DNA of 64,000 nt from NCBI GenBank assembly GCA_021848465.1, contig JAJZUP010000005.1, positions 83,985 to 147,984 on the forward strand. The letters are read 5' to 3'. Origin of the DNA: Pseudomonadota bacterium (GTDB lineage: Bacteria > Pseudomonadota > Gammaproteobacteria > Burkholderiales > Gallionellaceae). Shown in pieces: positions 1-9,927 of the stretch; position 1 is the first letter of the stretch; every line of letters begins with the position of its first letter. Position numbers and translations under genes: made by a program. The notes beneath the pieces are model-generated. The model worked only from the letters and a program-made list of their open reading frames with translations, was not told the origin of the DNA and ran no database searches.

Positions 1-228
1 GACAATGTCGCCGCGCCTGGGGTCGCCCAGATGGGCAACGGAAATATTGGTCAGCGGCAACTTGAGGTCATAGGCCAGGCGGTTGACGAATACGACATCG
101 CCTTCGAGCAGATTGGGATGCATGGAGCCGGATGGGATGGGGTTCCAGTCGGCAATTGCCGTGCGGAACAAGCCGAACAGCAGCAGGAAGACAATGAACC
201 CGCGGTTTGTGCGTAACCAGTTCTGCAT
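1..228 (-). CDS. Short S26-family signal peptidase I, partial (cut by the left window edge)
   Basis: Seventy-six codons are visible, beginning at an ATG with a GGGAGG ribosome site. A single hydrophobic segment (about residues 11-26) is followed directly by IPSGSM, the serine motif of signal peptidase I; S35 is the predicted nucleophile. The LEGDVVFVNRL stretch after it is also typical. The protein would cleave signal peptides on the periplasmic face of the inner membrane. Full-length LepB usually has a longer two-helix N-terminus, so this looks like a short paralogue. The catalytic lysine lies outside the window. It is on the same strand as trpD, 79 bp downstream of it. Confidence 0.8.
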   Translation of the reverse strand, partial: MQNWLRTNRGFIVFLLLFGLFRTAIADWNPIPSGSMHPNLLEGDVVFVNRLAYDLKLPLTNISVAHLGDPRRGDIV

Positions 229-307
229 GGTGAACCTCCCGGTTAATAACTCTGTGCTTAGTCGGGAAATCTCTCGCGGAGTTCCCGGTGCTGTCAATTG
301 TGGCGCG

Positions 308-1329
308 TTATGCCGCCAGGCTGCTGCTCAGGCGGGCTAACTGCGCCAGCTTGTCTTTTGCCGTGCCGCTGGCGATGACTTCCGCTGCTTTCTTGACGCC
401 GTTTTCGAGCGTGTCCGTCAAGCCGGCGAGGTAAATCGAGGCGCCAGCATTGAGCAGTACGATGTTGAGCGCCGGTCCGGTCCGGTTATCCAGCACGTCC
501 AGGATCATGTCGCGCGAGGCCTGCACATTGGCGGCATGCAGGTCGCCCAGCGTGGCAGTGGCGAGACCGAACTGTTCCGGGTGGATGGTGTATTCGCGCA
601 CCTCGCCGTCCTTGAGTTCGGCCACCATGGTTTCCCCTGTGAGCGTGATTTCGTCCAGACCGTCGATGCCGTGCACAACCATCACGCGCCGACTGCCGAG
701 GCGTTGCAGCACGCGTGCCTGGATGCCGACGAGGTCGGGATGGAATACGCCCATCAGCTGCTGCCGGGCGCCGGCCGGGTTGGTCAGCGGCCCGAGGATG
801 TTGAACAGGGTGCGCACGCCCAGCTCCTTGCGCACCGGAGCGGCATGTTTCATCGCACTGTGGTAATTCGGCGCGAACATGAAGCCGAAACCCACTTCGT
901 TGATGCAGCGTACGGTCTGTTCCGGCGTCAGGTTGATGTTGATACCGAGCGCTTCCAGCACATCGGCGCTGCCGGATTGCGACGACACCGAGCGCCCGCC
1001 GTGCTTGGCAATACGCGCCCCTGCCGCTGCTGCTACGAAGGCCGAGGCGGTCGAGATGTTGAAGGTGTGCGCACCGTCGCCGCCGGTGCCGCAGGTATCG
1101 ACCAGTGTGCCATCGTCAGCGATGTCGACCTTGGTGGAAAGCTCGCGCATCACGGTCGCGGCCCCGGCGATCTCGCCGATGGTTTCCTTTTTCACGCGCA
1201 GGCCGGTGATGATGGCGGCGATCATTACTGCCGACACTTCGCCGCTCATGATCTGGCGCATCAGCGACACCATCTCGTCGTGGAAAATTTCGCGGTGTTC
1301 GATGATGCGCTTGAGTGCGTCTTGCGGCT

Positions 1330-1333
<4 letters not shown>
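308..1333 (-). CDS. trpD: Anthranilate phosphoribosyltransferase
   Basis: This 341-residue protein transfers phosphoribose from PRPP to anthranilate, the second step of tryptophan synthesis. It contains the PRPP-binding glycine-rich stretch [14 protein letters not shown], the [21 protein letters not shown] segment and the [10 protein letters not shown] motif, and has the usual family length. Its ATG overlaps the trpG stop by four bases (ATGA), so the two are probably translationally coupled. The reading frame is open further upstream, but that stretch is trpG read out of frame. No trpC follows; the next gene downstream is a signal peptidase. Confidence 0.97.
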
Positions 1334-1899
<566 letters not shown>

Positions 1900-1908
1900 G
1901 TCGTTCTC

Positions 1909-3396
1909 CTAGCGGTGCACTTTGGCATCGAGCCCGTCGAGTACCATTTCGGCGGCGCGCAGCACGGCGCGCGCCTTGTTCTGCGTTTCCATCCATTCGC
2001 TGTCGGGCACCGAGTCGGCGACGATGCCGGCGCCGGCCTGCACATACAGCGTATCGTTCTTGACCACGGCGGTGCGCAGCGCGATGGCGACGTCCATGTC
2101 GCCATTGAAGCCGAGGTAGCCGACCGCACCGGCATAGATGCCGCGCTTGGAAGGTTCCAGCTCGTCGATGATTTCCATTGCGCGCACTTTGGCGGCGCCG
2201 CTAACCGTGCCGGCGGGGAAGGTGGCCTTCAGCACGTCCATTGCATTCAGCCCCGGTTTCAGCTTCGCCTCGACATTGGATACGATGTGCATCACATGCG
2301 AGTAGCGCTCGATCACCATTTTTTCGGTGAGTTTCACCGTACCGCGTTCCGCGACGCGGCCGATGTCGTTGCGGCCGAGGTCGATCAGCATCAGGTGTTC
2401 GGCCAGCTCTTTCGGGTCGGCCAGCAGCTCTTGTTCCAGCTCCTTGTCGTGCTGCGGCGTCTTGCCGCGCGGACGCGTGCCGGCGATGGGGCGCACGGTC
2501 ACGGTATCGCCCTCCACGCGCGCGAGGATTTCGGGCGAAGCGCCGACCACGTGGTGGTCGCCCATGTCGTAATAGAACATATAAGGCGAGGGATTCACGC
2601 TGCGCAGCGCGCGATACAGGTTCAGTGGCGAGCCGGTGAAAGGCTGCACCATGCGTTGTGCCAAAACCACCTGCATGATGTCGCCGTCAAAAATGTATTG
2701 TTTGGATTTCTCCACGGCGGCCTTGAAAGCGTCCTCGCCGAATTCGGATTGCGGCGCATACTTCGGTTTGGCGGGCGCATCGGGAATGCGGATCGGCTGG
2801 CGCAGCGCGCGCAGCAGGGCGTCCAGGCGCTGCCGGGCTTGTGCATAGGCTTCCGGCTGCGTGGGGTCGGCATAGACGATGAAGCTCAGCTTGCCGGACA
2901 GGTTGTCCACTACCGCCAGTTGTTCGGTCAGCATCAGCAGGATGTCGGGGGTGCCGATCACATCCTTTTTCTGCGCATGCGCCAGCTTGGTTTCGATATA
3001 GCGCACGGTGTCGTAACCGAAGTAACCGGCCAGCCCGCCGGTGAAGCGCGGGAGGCCGGACAGCGGGGCCACCTTGAAGCGCGCCTGGTAGGCGGCAATG
3101 AAGTCCAGCGGGTTGGCAACTTCCTGCGTGGAGCTGCCTTGCGGTTCAGTCAGTGTGACCTGTTTGCCGGAGACGCTGATGCGCGTGGTGGCGGGCAGGC
3201 CGATGAAGGAATAACGCCCGAAGCGTTCGCCGCCCTGTACTGATTCCAGCAGGTAGGAGTACGGCTGGTTGGCCAGCTTGAGGTAGAGCGATAGCGGGGT
3301 GTCGAGGTCGGCAAAGGTTTCGGCGACCAGCGGGATACGGTTGTAGCCTTGCGCGGCCAGCGCCTTGAATTCTGGTTCTGTAATCGGGGACAACAT
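1909..3396 (-). CDS. trpE: Anthranilate synthase component I
   Basis: A 495-residue chorismate-utilising enzyme making anthranilate from chorismate with ammonia from TrpG. The N-terminal part carries the LLES motif of the tryptophan feedback site. The C-terminal catalytic half has [35 protein letters not shown] and the [13 protein letters not shown] stretch. I chose the ATG at 3396 because CAGGAG stands just before it; the frame stays open 18 codons further upstream, but that extension has no family match. First gene of a trpE-G-D operon. Confidence 0.96.
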   Translation of the reverse strand: MLSPITEPEFKALAAQGYNRIPLVAETFADLDTPLSLYLKLANQPYSYLLESVQGGERFGRYSFIGLPATTRISVSGKQVTLTEPQGSSTQEVANPLDFIAAYQARFKVAPLSGLPRFTGGLAGYFGYDTVRYIETKLAHAQKKDVIGTPDILLMLTEQLAVVDNLSGKLSFIVYADPTQPEAYAQARQRLDALLRALRQPIRIPDAPAKPKYAPQSEFGEDAFKAAVEKSKQYIFDGDIMQVVLAQRMVQPFTGSPLNLYRALRSVNPSPYMFYYDMGDHHVVGASPEILARVEGDTVTVRPIAGTRPRGKTPQHDKELEQELLADPKELAEHLMLIDLGRNDIGRVAERGTVKLTEKMVIERYSHVMHIVSNVEAKLKPGLNAMDVLKATFPAGTVSGAAKVRAMEIIDELEPSKRGIYAGAVGYLGFNGDMDVAIALRTAVVKNDTLYVQAGAGIVADSVPDSEWMETQNKARAVLRAAEMVLDGLDAKVHR

Positions 3397-3487
3397 GGAT
3401 GCTCCTGAAAAATGGGTTCGAACGATCGGTGAGTCGCCTGGATTCACCATCGCCAGAAGGCCTTTTGCAGGAAGGCTGTATACATGT

Positions 3488-4174
3488 TCAGATTTTCCGG
3501 ACTAATGCGGATACGCCGGAAAGGTCCGGGATGACGGCATCGACATTCAGGGTTTCCACGGGTTCGCCGTGATTATAGCCGTAGGGCACGCAGATGATCG
3601 GGCAGCCTGCCGCGCGGGCGGCCTGCATGTCGCTGAGCGAGTCGCCCACCAGCAGCAGGTTCTCGATTGCGCAGCCGAAAAATTTTGCCGAATGCTGCAG
3701 CGGTAACGGGTGCGGCTTCTTCTCCGGCAGGGTGTCGCCGGCGAGCACGATATCGAAATAACATGCGAGTCCGGAATGCCTGAGGATGGGAGCGGTATAG
3801 CGCATTACCTTGTTGGTGATGCAGCCCAAGGGGAAACCGGCGCCTTTCATGGCGTCGAGTCCCTTTATCACGTTCGGGAAGGGTTTGCTTTCGCACGCCA
3901 ACGCGGTGTAGTGGCGCTCGAAAACCGGGAGCGCAGCATCGAATAATGCCGCGTCCGGCTCGGCATGCATGTCGCCGGTCAGCGCGCGTTTCACCAGCCA
4001 GTGGATTCCATTACCGATATAGCTCATCAGCAAATCCTGCGCGACCGGCGCACGCCCCATGTCGCGCAGCATGCGGTTGGCCGATTCGGCCAGCTCCGGC
4101 GCGGTGTGCAACAAGGTGCCGTCAAGGTCGATGACGATGGCGGCTACCGGTAACGGGAAATCCTTGTGGGCCAT
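3488..4174 (-). CDS. gph: Phosphoglycolate phosphatase (HAD superfamily)
   Basis: A 228-residue HAD phosphatase that dephosphorylates 2-phosphoglycolate, arising from DNA repair or RubisCO oxygenation. Motif I is DLDGT with D16 and D18, motif II the TNK of GCITNK, motif III the K of KKPHP, and motif [16 protein letters not shown]. The start ATG abuts the rpe stop codon with no spacer, and trpE follows 91 bp downstream. An rpe-gph-trpE order is common in beta- and gammaproteobacteria, which supports the gph call over other HAD phosphatases. Confidence 0.93.
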   Translation of the reverse strand: MAHKDFPLPVAAIVIDLDGTLLHTAPELAESANRMLRDMGRAPVAQDLLMSYIGNGIHWLVKRALTGDMHAEPDAALFDAALPVFERHYTALACESKPFPNVIKGLDAMKGAGFPLGCITNKVMRYTAPILRHSGLACYFDIVLAGDTLPEKKPHPLPLQHSAKFFGCAIENLLLVGDSLSDMQAARAAGCPIICVPYGYNHGEPVETLNVDAVIPDLSGVSALVRKI

Positions 4175-4864
4175 TTATCTTTTGGCCTTGGACAGTTCCG
4201 CGCGCAGTTCGCTGATGATCGAGTTGTAACGGTTCTTGTCGTTCCCGTTGCGCTTGCTGAACACGGCGGAACCTGCGACGAAAGTGTCGATGCCGGCTTC
4301 GGCAACCTGCTTGATATTGGCCGGGCCGACGCCGCCATCGATTTCCAGGCGGCACTCAAATTTGCCGTCGTCGATCATTTTGCGCACTTTGCGCGCCTTG
4401 TCCAGCACGTGGGGAATGAATTTCTGTCCGCCGAAACCGGGGTTCACCGACATCAGCAGCACCATGTCCAGCTTGGGCAGTGTGTATTCCAGCACGTCCA
4501 GCGGGGTGGCCGGATTGAATACCAGGCCGGCCTTGCAGCCACCTTCCTTGATTAGGCCGATGGTGCGGTCGATGTGCTCGGAAGCTTCCGGGTGGAACGT
4601 GATGTAGGTTGCGCCTGCCTTGATGAAATCCGGGATGATGCGGTCTACCGGCTTGACCATCAGGTGCACGTCGATGGGGGCGGTCACGCCATGCTTGCGC
4701 AGCGCTTCGCATACCAGCGGGCCGATGGTCAGGTTGGGGACGTAATGATTGTCCATCACGTCGAAGTGCACGATGTCCGCGCCGGAGGCCAGTACATCGT
4801 CAACCTCTGCGCCAAGCTTGGCGAAATCGGCGGACAGGATGGAAGGGGCGATTTGGTAATCCAT
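4175..4864 (-). CDS. rpe: Ribulose-phosphate 3-epimerase
   Basis: A 229-residue TIM-barrel enzyme interconverting ribulose-5-phosphate and xylulose-5-phosphate in the pentose phosphate or Calvin cycle. The N-terminus [14 protein letters not shown], the metal and substrate residues in [15 protein letters not shown] and VDVHLMVKP-like [11 protein letters not shown], the [12 protein letters not shown] loop and the EIDGGV strand are all present, and length is normal. It reads directly into gph. Confidence 0.97.
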   Translation of the reverse strand: MDYQIAPSILSADFAKLGAEVDDVLASGADIVHFDVMDNHYVPNLTIGPLVCEALRKHGVTAPIDVHLMVKPVDRIIPDFIKAGATYITFHPEASEHIDRTIGLIKEGGCKAGLVFNPATPLDVLEYTLPKLDMVLLMSVNPGFGGQKFIPHVLDKARKVRKMIDDGKFECRLEIDGGVGPANIKQVAEAGIDTFVAGSAVFSKRNGNDKNRYNSIISELRAELSKAKR

Positions 4865-4958
4865 GGTTTGATCCTTAAGGGTTAAATTTTAGATGCGCAT
4901 TCTAACTGAAACTGGAACCCGCATGATGCTGCGGGAACGGCCCGGGTGGGCCGGAAAC

Positions 4959-5035
4959 TGGTCGGAGTGAGAGGATTCGAACCTCCGGCCCCTGCGTCCC
5001 GAACGCAGTGCTCTACCAGGCTGAGCTACACTCCG
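4959..5035 (-). tRNA. tRNA-Pro (anticodon CGG)
   Basis: A 77-nucleotide cloverleaf on the minus strand. The acceptor stem is CGGAGTG paired with CACTCCG, followed by A and an encoded CCA. The anticodon stem is CTGCG/CGCAG with loop TTCGGGA, giving anticodon CGG, which reads CCG. The T loop is GTTCGAATC. The sequence closely resembles E. coli proK. It lies between ispB and rpe on the same strand, 11 bp from the ispB stop. Confidence 0.97.
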
Positions 5036-5046
5036 GATGTAAAAAC

Positions 5047-6015
5047 TTAAGCTTGGCGGGTTGCGGCAAGCTTGGCTAATTCTATCAAAGATCGTTTGTA
5101 TTGAGTATCCGGCAATGCGGCAATTTGTGCGCATGCGAGATCCGCTTCGCGTTGGGCTTGCTGCCGGGTGTGGTCCAGAGCCCCGGTTTGCTTGACGATT
5201 TCCAGCACTTCCGCAAAGCGGTCGATGTCGCCCTGCTCGATCGCGGCGCGTATGACCGCGGCCTGTGCCGGGGTGCCGTGCTGCATCGCGTAAATCAGCG
5301 GCAGGGTGGGCTTGCCTTCGGCCAGGTCGTCGCCCAGGTTCTTGCCGATTTCCTGGGCATTGCCGGAATAATCGAGTACGTCGTCCACAAGCTGGAATGC
5401 GGTGCCCAGATGCATGCCGTAGCGTGCGGCAGCCTCTTCCAGCGCCGCGTCCTGGCGCGAGAGGATGGCGCCCAGGCGCATGGCAGCTTCGAACAGCTTG
5501 GCGGTCTTGCGGTGAATCACGCCCAGGTAATTCTCGACGTCCACATCGGCATCATTGCAGTTCAGCAACTGCAGCACCTCGCCTTCGGCGATCAGGTTGG
5601 TTGCGTCGGCCAGCGTCTGCATGATGCGCATGTCATTCGCGTCCACCATCATCTGGAAGGCGCGCGAATACAGGAAGTCGCCGACCAGCACGCTGGCGGC
5701 ATTGCCGAACATGGCGTTGGCTGTCTCGCGTCCGCGCCGCAATTCCGATTCATCCACCACGTCGTCGTGCAGCAGGGTCGCGGTGTGGATGAATTCCACC
5801 ACTGCCGCCATTTCATGGTGCAGCGAGCCCTGGTAGCTGAACGCGCGTGCGGACAGCACCACCAGCGCCGGGCGCATGCGTTTGCCGCCGCTGTTGATGA
5901 TGTACTCGCCCACCTGGTTGACGAGCACCACATCGGACTGCAAACGGGAGCGGATGACCTGGTCTACGGCGGCCATGTCGGCCGCAATCAATTGGTAGAG
6001 ATTCTCTGAAGACAA
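5047..6015 (-). CDS. ispB: Octaprenyl/polyprenyl diphosphate synthase
   Basis: A 322-residue trans-prenyltransferase that builds the polyprenyl side chain of ubiquinone. It has GGKRMRPALVVLSA near residues 45-60, the first aspartate-rich motif in LLHDDVVDESELRRG, and the second in FQLVDDVLDYSGN. The start is a TTG. The N-terminus aligns with E. coli IspB (LTAQDMAGVN against LIAADMAAVD) and AGGA lies upstream, so the unusual start is likely right; ATG at the DMAAVD methionine would cut off conserved residues. ubiC and ubiA of the same pathway are at 15.6-17.1 kb. Confidence 0.94.
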   Translation of the reverse strand: MSSENLYQLIAADMAAVDQVIRSRLQSDVVLVNQVGEYIINSGGKRMRPALVVLSARAFSYQGSLHHEMAAVVEFIHTATLLHDDVVDESELRRGRETANAMFGNAASVLVGDFLYSRAFQMMVDANDMRIMQTLADATNLIAEGEVLQLLNCNDADVDVENYLGVIHRKTAKLFEAAMRLGAILSRQDAALEEAAARYGMHLGTAFQLVDDVLDYSGNAQEIGKNLGDDLAEGKPTLPLIYAMQHGTPAQAAVIRAAIEQGDIDRFAEVLEIVKQTGALDHTRQQAQREADLACAQIAALPDTQYKRSLIELAKLAATRQA

Positions 6016-6097
6016 CTCAATTATCCTGCGCTTGAAAACCGCAGCTTATGGCCGCGAACAATAAGGGGCGCGCATTGTCGCACAACCGGGATGATGG

Positions 6098-7369
6098 TTA
6101 AAACCCTTTGCCGGATTTTACACCAGCCCAGGAATATAGCCCAATCATGATGCCAACGATGCTCAATGCTTCTACATAGTGGGCCGGGGCGAGCTTGTCC
6201 AGCGGCAGCAGCAGGCTGACCAGCACCGGAGTCAGGCCGCCGAATACCGCATAGGCCACATTATAGGAAAACGACAAGCCGGAGAAACGCACTGCCGCCG
6301 GGAAAGCGCGTACGGCCATGCCGGGAATGATGCCGATCACGCCGACGCAGAAGCCGCAAAGCGCATACCAGGTGTTGATTTCGAGCGGTACCAGCGCAAC
6401 CTGCCGGTAAAACCATGCCGAGCTCAGCCCCAGCATGATGCATCCCAGCAGCAGCATGCGTCCGGCCCCGAAGCGATCCGCTGCTGCGCCGAACAGGATG
6501 CAGCCGACGCTTAGCGACAGCGTGGCAATACTGCTGGCCTGGAGCGCGATGGCGGCCGGAATTGCGTAGAGTTTCTGCACCAGCGTCGGTGTCATCAGGA
6601 TCATCACCACGATGGCGGCAGACAGCAACCAGGTCAGCAGCATGGTCAGGATGATGGAGACGCGATGTTCGCGCACGACCTTGCGCAGCGGCAGCTCCTT
6701 GGCGAGCGCTTCCTGCGCCTGCAGTTCGCGGAATACCGGCGTTTCCTGCAGCCATTGGCGCAGCCAGACTGCAAGCAGGCCGAATACGCCGCCGATAATG
6801 AACGGTACGCGCCAGCCGCTGGCGAGTACTTCCTCTGCGCTATAGTGGGCGTGCACTCCCATCGCCACCAGCGAGCCGAGCAGGATGCCGCCGGTCAGGC
6901 CGGCCGTCAGCGTGCCGCAGGCAAAGCCGATATGGCGAGGCGGCACATGCTCAGCCACGAACACCCAAGCGCCGGGTACTTCACCCCCGATCGCCGCACC
7001 TTGCAGCACGCGCAAGAATAACAAGAGCAACGGAGCCCAGATACCGATGTTCGCGTAAGTGGGCAGTAACCCGATCAGCAGCGTGGGCAGGGCCATCAGC
7101 AGGATGCTCAGCATGAACATGCGCTTGCGGCCGAACAGGTCGCCGAAGTGGGCCATGACAATGCCGCCGAGCGGGCGGGCAAGATAGCCGGCGGCAAAAA
7201 TGCCATAGGCCTGCACCTGGCGCAGCCAGTCCGGCATGTCGGGCGGGAAGAACAATTGGCCGATCACGACAGCGAAAAACACGAAGATCACGAAGTCGTA
7301 GAATTCGAGCGCGCCGCCCAGTGCGGCGAGCAACAATGTCCTGTAATCCTGGCGGGTGAGGGCGCGCAT
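6098..7369 (-). CDS. MFS transporter, metabolite:proton symporter type
   Basis: A 423-residue, twelve-helix major facilitator protein. The N-terminal LGGALEFYDFVIFVFFA and the GYLARPLGGIVMAHFGDLFGRKRMF loop (the family's cytoplasmic motif between helices 2 and 3) resemble the ProP/KgtP/shikimate sugar-acid:H+ symporter group. It would import a small organic solute driven by protons; the substrate cannot be told from sequence. It is divergent from hemA with about 140 bp between them. Confidence 0.85.
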   Translation of the reverse strand: MRALTRQDYRTLLLAALGGALEFYDFVIFVFFAVVIGQLFFPPDMPDWLRQVQAYGIFAAGYLARPLGGIVMAHFGDLFGRKRMFMLSILLMALPTLLIGLLPTYANIGIWAPLLLLFLRVLQGAAIGGEVPGAWVFVAEHVPPRHIGFACGTLTAGLTGGILLGSLVAMGVHAHYSAEEVLASGWRVPFIIGGVFGLLAVWLRQWLQETPVFRELQAQEALAKELPLRKVVREHRVSIILTMLLTWLLSAAIVVMILMTPTLVQKLYAIPAAIALQASSIATLSLSVGCILFGAAADRFGAGRMLLLGCIMLGLSSAWFYRQVALVPLEINTWYALCGFCVGVIGIIPGMAVRAFPAAVRFSGLSFSYNVAYAVFGGLTPVLVSLLLPLDKLAPAHYVEALSIVGIMIGLYSWAGVKSGKGF

Positions 7370-7442
7370 ATGTTTTCAGGTATGGTCGAAAAGCCGGATT
7401 GTAGCGTGAGTGGCCGGAAAAATTAGGGGGATGCGGGCTCAT

Positions 7443-7471
7443 TTTGTCGTGCGCGGGATTAAAGCTATAAT
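7443..7471 (+). promoter_or_regulatory. Sigma-70-like promoter for hemA
   Basis: A perfect TATAAT lies at 7466-7471. A TTGTCG (4 of 6 to consensus) lies at 7444-7449 with a 16 bp spacer. The hemA start codon is 40 bp downstream. Called by eye, with no transcript data. Confidence 0.6.
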
Positions 7472-7510
7472 CCGCCCCCCGAATTAACCGGTTTTACGAA
7501 CTGGCGTTGT

Positions 7511-8764
7511 ATGCATCTATTTGCTTTTGGCCTTAATCACCAGACTGCACCGTTGAATGTACGCGAACAACTCGCCTTCAACGTGGACCTCATGGACGCC
7601 GCCTTGCGCGACATGGTGGGTAACGGGGCGGCCAAGGAAGCGACGATCCTGTCCACCTGCAACCGCACCGAAGTGTATTGCAGCACCAGCACACCGGAGC
7701 ATGCCGTGGACTGGTTGGCCGGCTATCGCCAGCTTTCCGTCAGCGAAATCAAGCCTTATATCTATATGTTGCCGCAGGAACAGGCGGTCAAGCATGCGTT
7801 CCGCGTCGCCAGTGGCCTCGATTCCATGGTGCTGGGCGAGCCGCAAATCCTCGGGCAGATGAAGCAGGCCGTGCGCCAGGCCGAGGAGGCCGGTACGCTC
7901 GGCTTCCTGCTGCACAAGTTGTTCCAGCGCACCTTCTCGGTGGCGAAGGACGTGCGCACCCAGACCGAAATCGGCGCCAACCTGGTTTCCATGGCTGCTG
8001 CCGCCGTCAAACTGGCGGAACGCATTTTCCCCAGCATTGCAGACCAGCGCGTGTTGTTCATCGGCGCCGGTGAGATGATCGAATTGAATGCCGTGCATTT
8101 TGCCGCGCGGAACCCCAAGCACATCACGGTTGCCAACCGCACGCTGGACCGTGCCCAGGCGCTGGCGCGGCGCATCGATGGTCATGCCATCACGCTGAAC
8201 GAATTGCCCGAGCAACTGGCGCAGCACGACATCATCGTCTCCTGTACCGCCAGCACGCTGCCCATCTTGGGCAAGGGCATGGTGGAGCGCGCGCTGAAAC
8301 AGCGCAAACACCGTCCGTTGTTCATTGTTGACCTGGCGGTTCCACGCGATGTCGAGCGCGAGGTGGCCGAACTCGAAGACGTATTCCTGTACACCGTGGA
8401 CGACTTGTCCGAAGTCGTGCGCGACGGGCTGGATGCACGTCAGGGCGCGGTCAAGGAGGCAGAGGTCATCATCGACTCCGGCGTCAACGAATTCATCCAC
8501 TGGATGGAGTCGCGCGAAGTGGTGCCGACGATCCGCACCTTGCGCGACCATGCCGAGCGCCAGCGCCGTAGCGAAATGGAAAAGGCATTGCGCCTGCTGG
8601 CCAAGGGCGAAGCCCCGGAAAAAGTGCTCGAGTCATTCGGCAACGCGCTCACCAACAAATTCCTGCATGCGCCGACGCAAGCCCTGAATCAGGCGCAGGC
8701 CAACGAGCGCGTGGCCCTGCTGGATGCCGTGCACCGCATCTACCACCTGCATACCCCAGAATGA
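7511..8764 (+). CDS. hemA: Glutamyl-tRNA reductase
   Basis: A 417-residue NADPH-dependent enzyme reducing glutamyl-tRNA to glutamate-1-semialdehyde, the first committed step of tetrapyrrole synthesis. The N-terminal catalytic domain carries [11 protein letters not shown] with nucleophile C50 and [16 protein letters not shown]. The Rossmann domain (about 180-300) has FIGAGEM, and the C-terminal part is the dimerisation helix. Its stop overlaps the prfA start by four bases (ATGA), the usual hemA-prfA coupling. Confidence 0.98.
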   Translation: MHLFAFGLNHQTAPLNVREQLAFNVDLMDAALRDMVGNGAAKEATILSTCNRTEVYCSTSTPEHAVDWLAGYRQLSVSEIKPYIYMLPQEQAVKHAFRVASGLDSMVLGEPQILGQMKQAVRQAEEAGTLGFLLHKLFQRTFSVAKDVRTQTEIGANLVSMAAAAVKLAERIFPSIADQRVLFIGAGEMIELNAVHFAARNPKHITVANRTLDRAQALARRIDGHAITLNELPEQLAQHDIIVSCTASTLPILGKGMVERALKQRKHRPLFIVDLAVPRDVEREVAELEDVFLYTVDDLSEVVRDGLDARQGAVKEAEVIIDSGVNEFIHWMESREVVPTIRTLRDHAERQRRSEMEKALRLLAKGEAPEKVLESFGNALTNKFLHAPTQALNQAQANERVALLDAVHRIYHLHTPE

Positions 8765-9843
8765 AACCGAGCATCACTGACAAGCTCGCCCAGCTTGCCG
8801 AGCGGCTGGACGAGGTGAATACGCTGCTGAGCAGCGAAGACGCGACGCGCAACATGGATGCGTTCCGCAAGCTCAACCGCGAGCGCAGCGAAATCGAGCC
8901 GGTGGTCGAGTTGTACAAGTCCTGGCAGGCGTGCATGGCGGACATCGCGGCGGCCCAGGAAATGGCGGGCGATCCCGACCTGAAGGAATTTGCCGAGGCC
9001 GAAATCAAGGACGGGCGCGAGCGCCTGGAGCAACTGGAAGTCGAGTTGCAGAAGCAACTGTTGCCGAAAGACCCCAACGACGAGCGCAACGTGTTTCTGG
9101 AAGTGCGCGCCGGCACCGGCGGCGATGAGGCTGCGATTTTCGCCGGCGACATTTTTCGCATGTACTCGCGGTTTGCCGAGCGCAACCGCTGGCAGGTCGA
9201 AATCATTTCCGAAAGCCCGGGCGAAATGGGCGGCTACAAGGAAATCATTGCGCGCATCGTCGGGCAGGGGGCTTATTCAGTGCTGAAATTCGAGTCCGGC
9301 GCGCACCGCGTGCAGCGCGTGCCGGCCACCGAGACGCAGGGGCGCATCCACACCTCCGCTTGCACTGTTGCCATCCTGCCCGAGGCGGACGAGGTGGGCG
9401 AAGTGGAACTGAACCCGGCCGACCTGCGCATCGACACCTTCCGCGCCTCCGGCGCCGGCGGCCAGCACATCAACAAAACCGACTCCGCCGTGCGCATCAC
9501 CCATCTTCCGACCGGCACCGTGGTCGAGTGCCAGGACGGCCGCTCGCAGCACCAGAACAAAGCTCAGGCCATGCGCGTGCTCGCCGCGCGCATCAAGGAC
9601 AAGCAGGAAAGCGAAGCGCACAGCAAAATCGCCGCCGAGCGCAAATCGCTGGTCGGCAGCGGCGACCGTTCCGAACGTATCCGCACCTACAACTTCCCGC
9701 AAGGTCGCGTCACTGACCACCGCATCAACCTCACGCTGTACAAGATGGACCAGATCATGGACGGCGACATCTCCGAGCTCACCGGCGCGTTAATGGCCGA
9801 ACACCAGGCCGAGCAGCTGGCCGCGCTGGCGCAGGAAAGCTGA
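8761..9843 (+). CDS. prfA: Peptide chain release factor 1
   Basis: A 360-residue class I release factor reading UAA and UAG. The codon-recognition PxT-type region ([15 protein letters not shown]) precedes the catalytic [16 protein letters not shown] loop, where the GGQ glutamine is normally methylated by PrmC. prmC lies about 1.7 kb downstream, separated by a diguanylate cyclase gene. Length and both domains are complete. Confidence 0.98.
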   Translation: MKPSITDKLAQLAERLDEVNTLLSSEDATRNMDAFRKLNRERSEIEPVVELYKSWQACMADIAAAQEMAGDPDLKEFAEAEIKDGRERLEQLEVELQKQLLPKDPNDERNVFLEVRAGTGGDEAAIFAGDIFRMYSRFAERNRWQVEIISESPGEMGGYKEIIARIVGQGAYSVLKFESGAHRVQRVPATETQGRIHTSACTVAILPEADEVGEVELNPADLRIDTFRASGAGGQHINKTDSAVRITHLPTGTVVECQDGRSQHQNKAQAMRVLAARIKDKQESEAHSKIAAERKSLVGSGDRSERIRTYNFPQGRVTDHRINLTLYKMDQIMDGDISELTGALMAEHQAEQLAALAQES

Positions 9844-9927
9844 CGGCATAGCCTGTTTGATATATTGACCCTGCATGATTAAGCGGTTAGGGTGTGCGGG
9901 TTATTGCCTCCACACGACAGGTTCTTC

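Noticed and set aside
1909-3450. An 18-residue N-terminal extension of TrpE
   Set aside because: A strong CAGGAG stands directly before the ATG at 3396, and the extension has no family counterpart.
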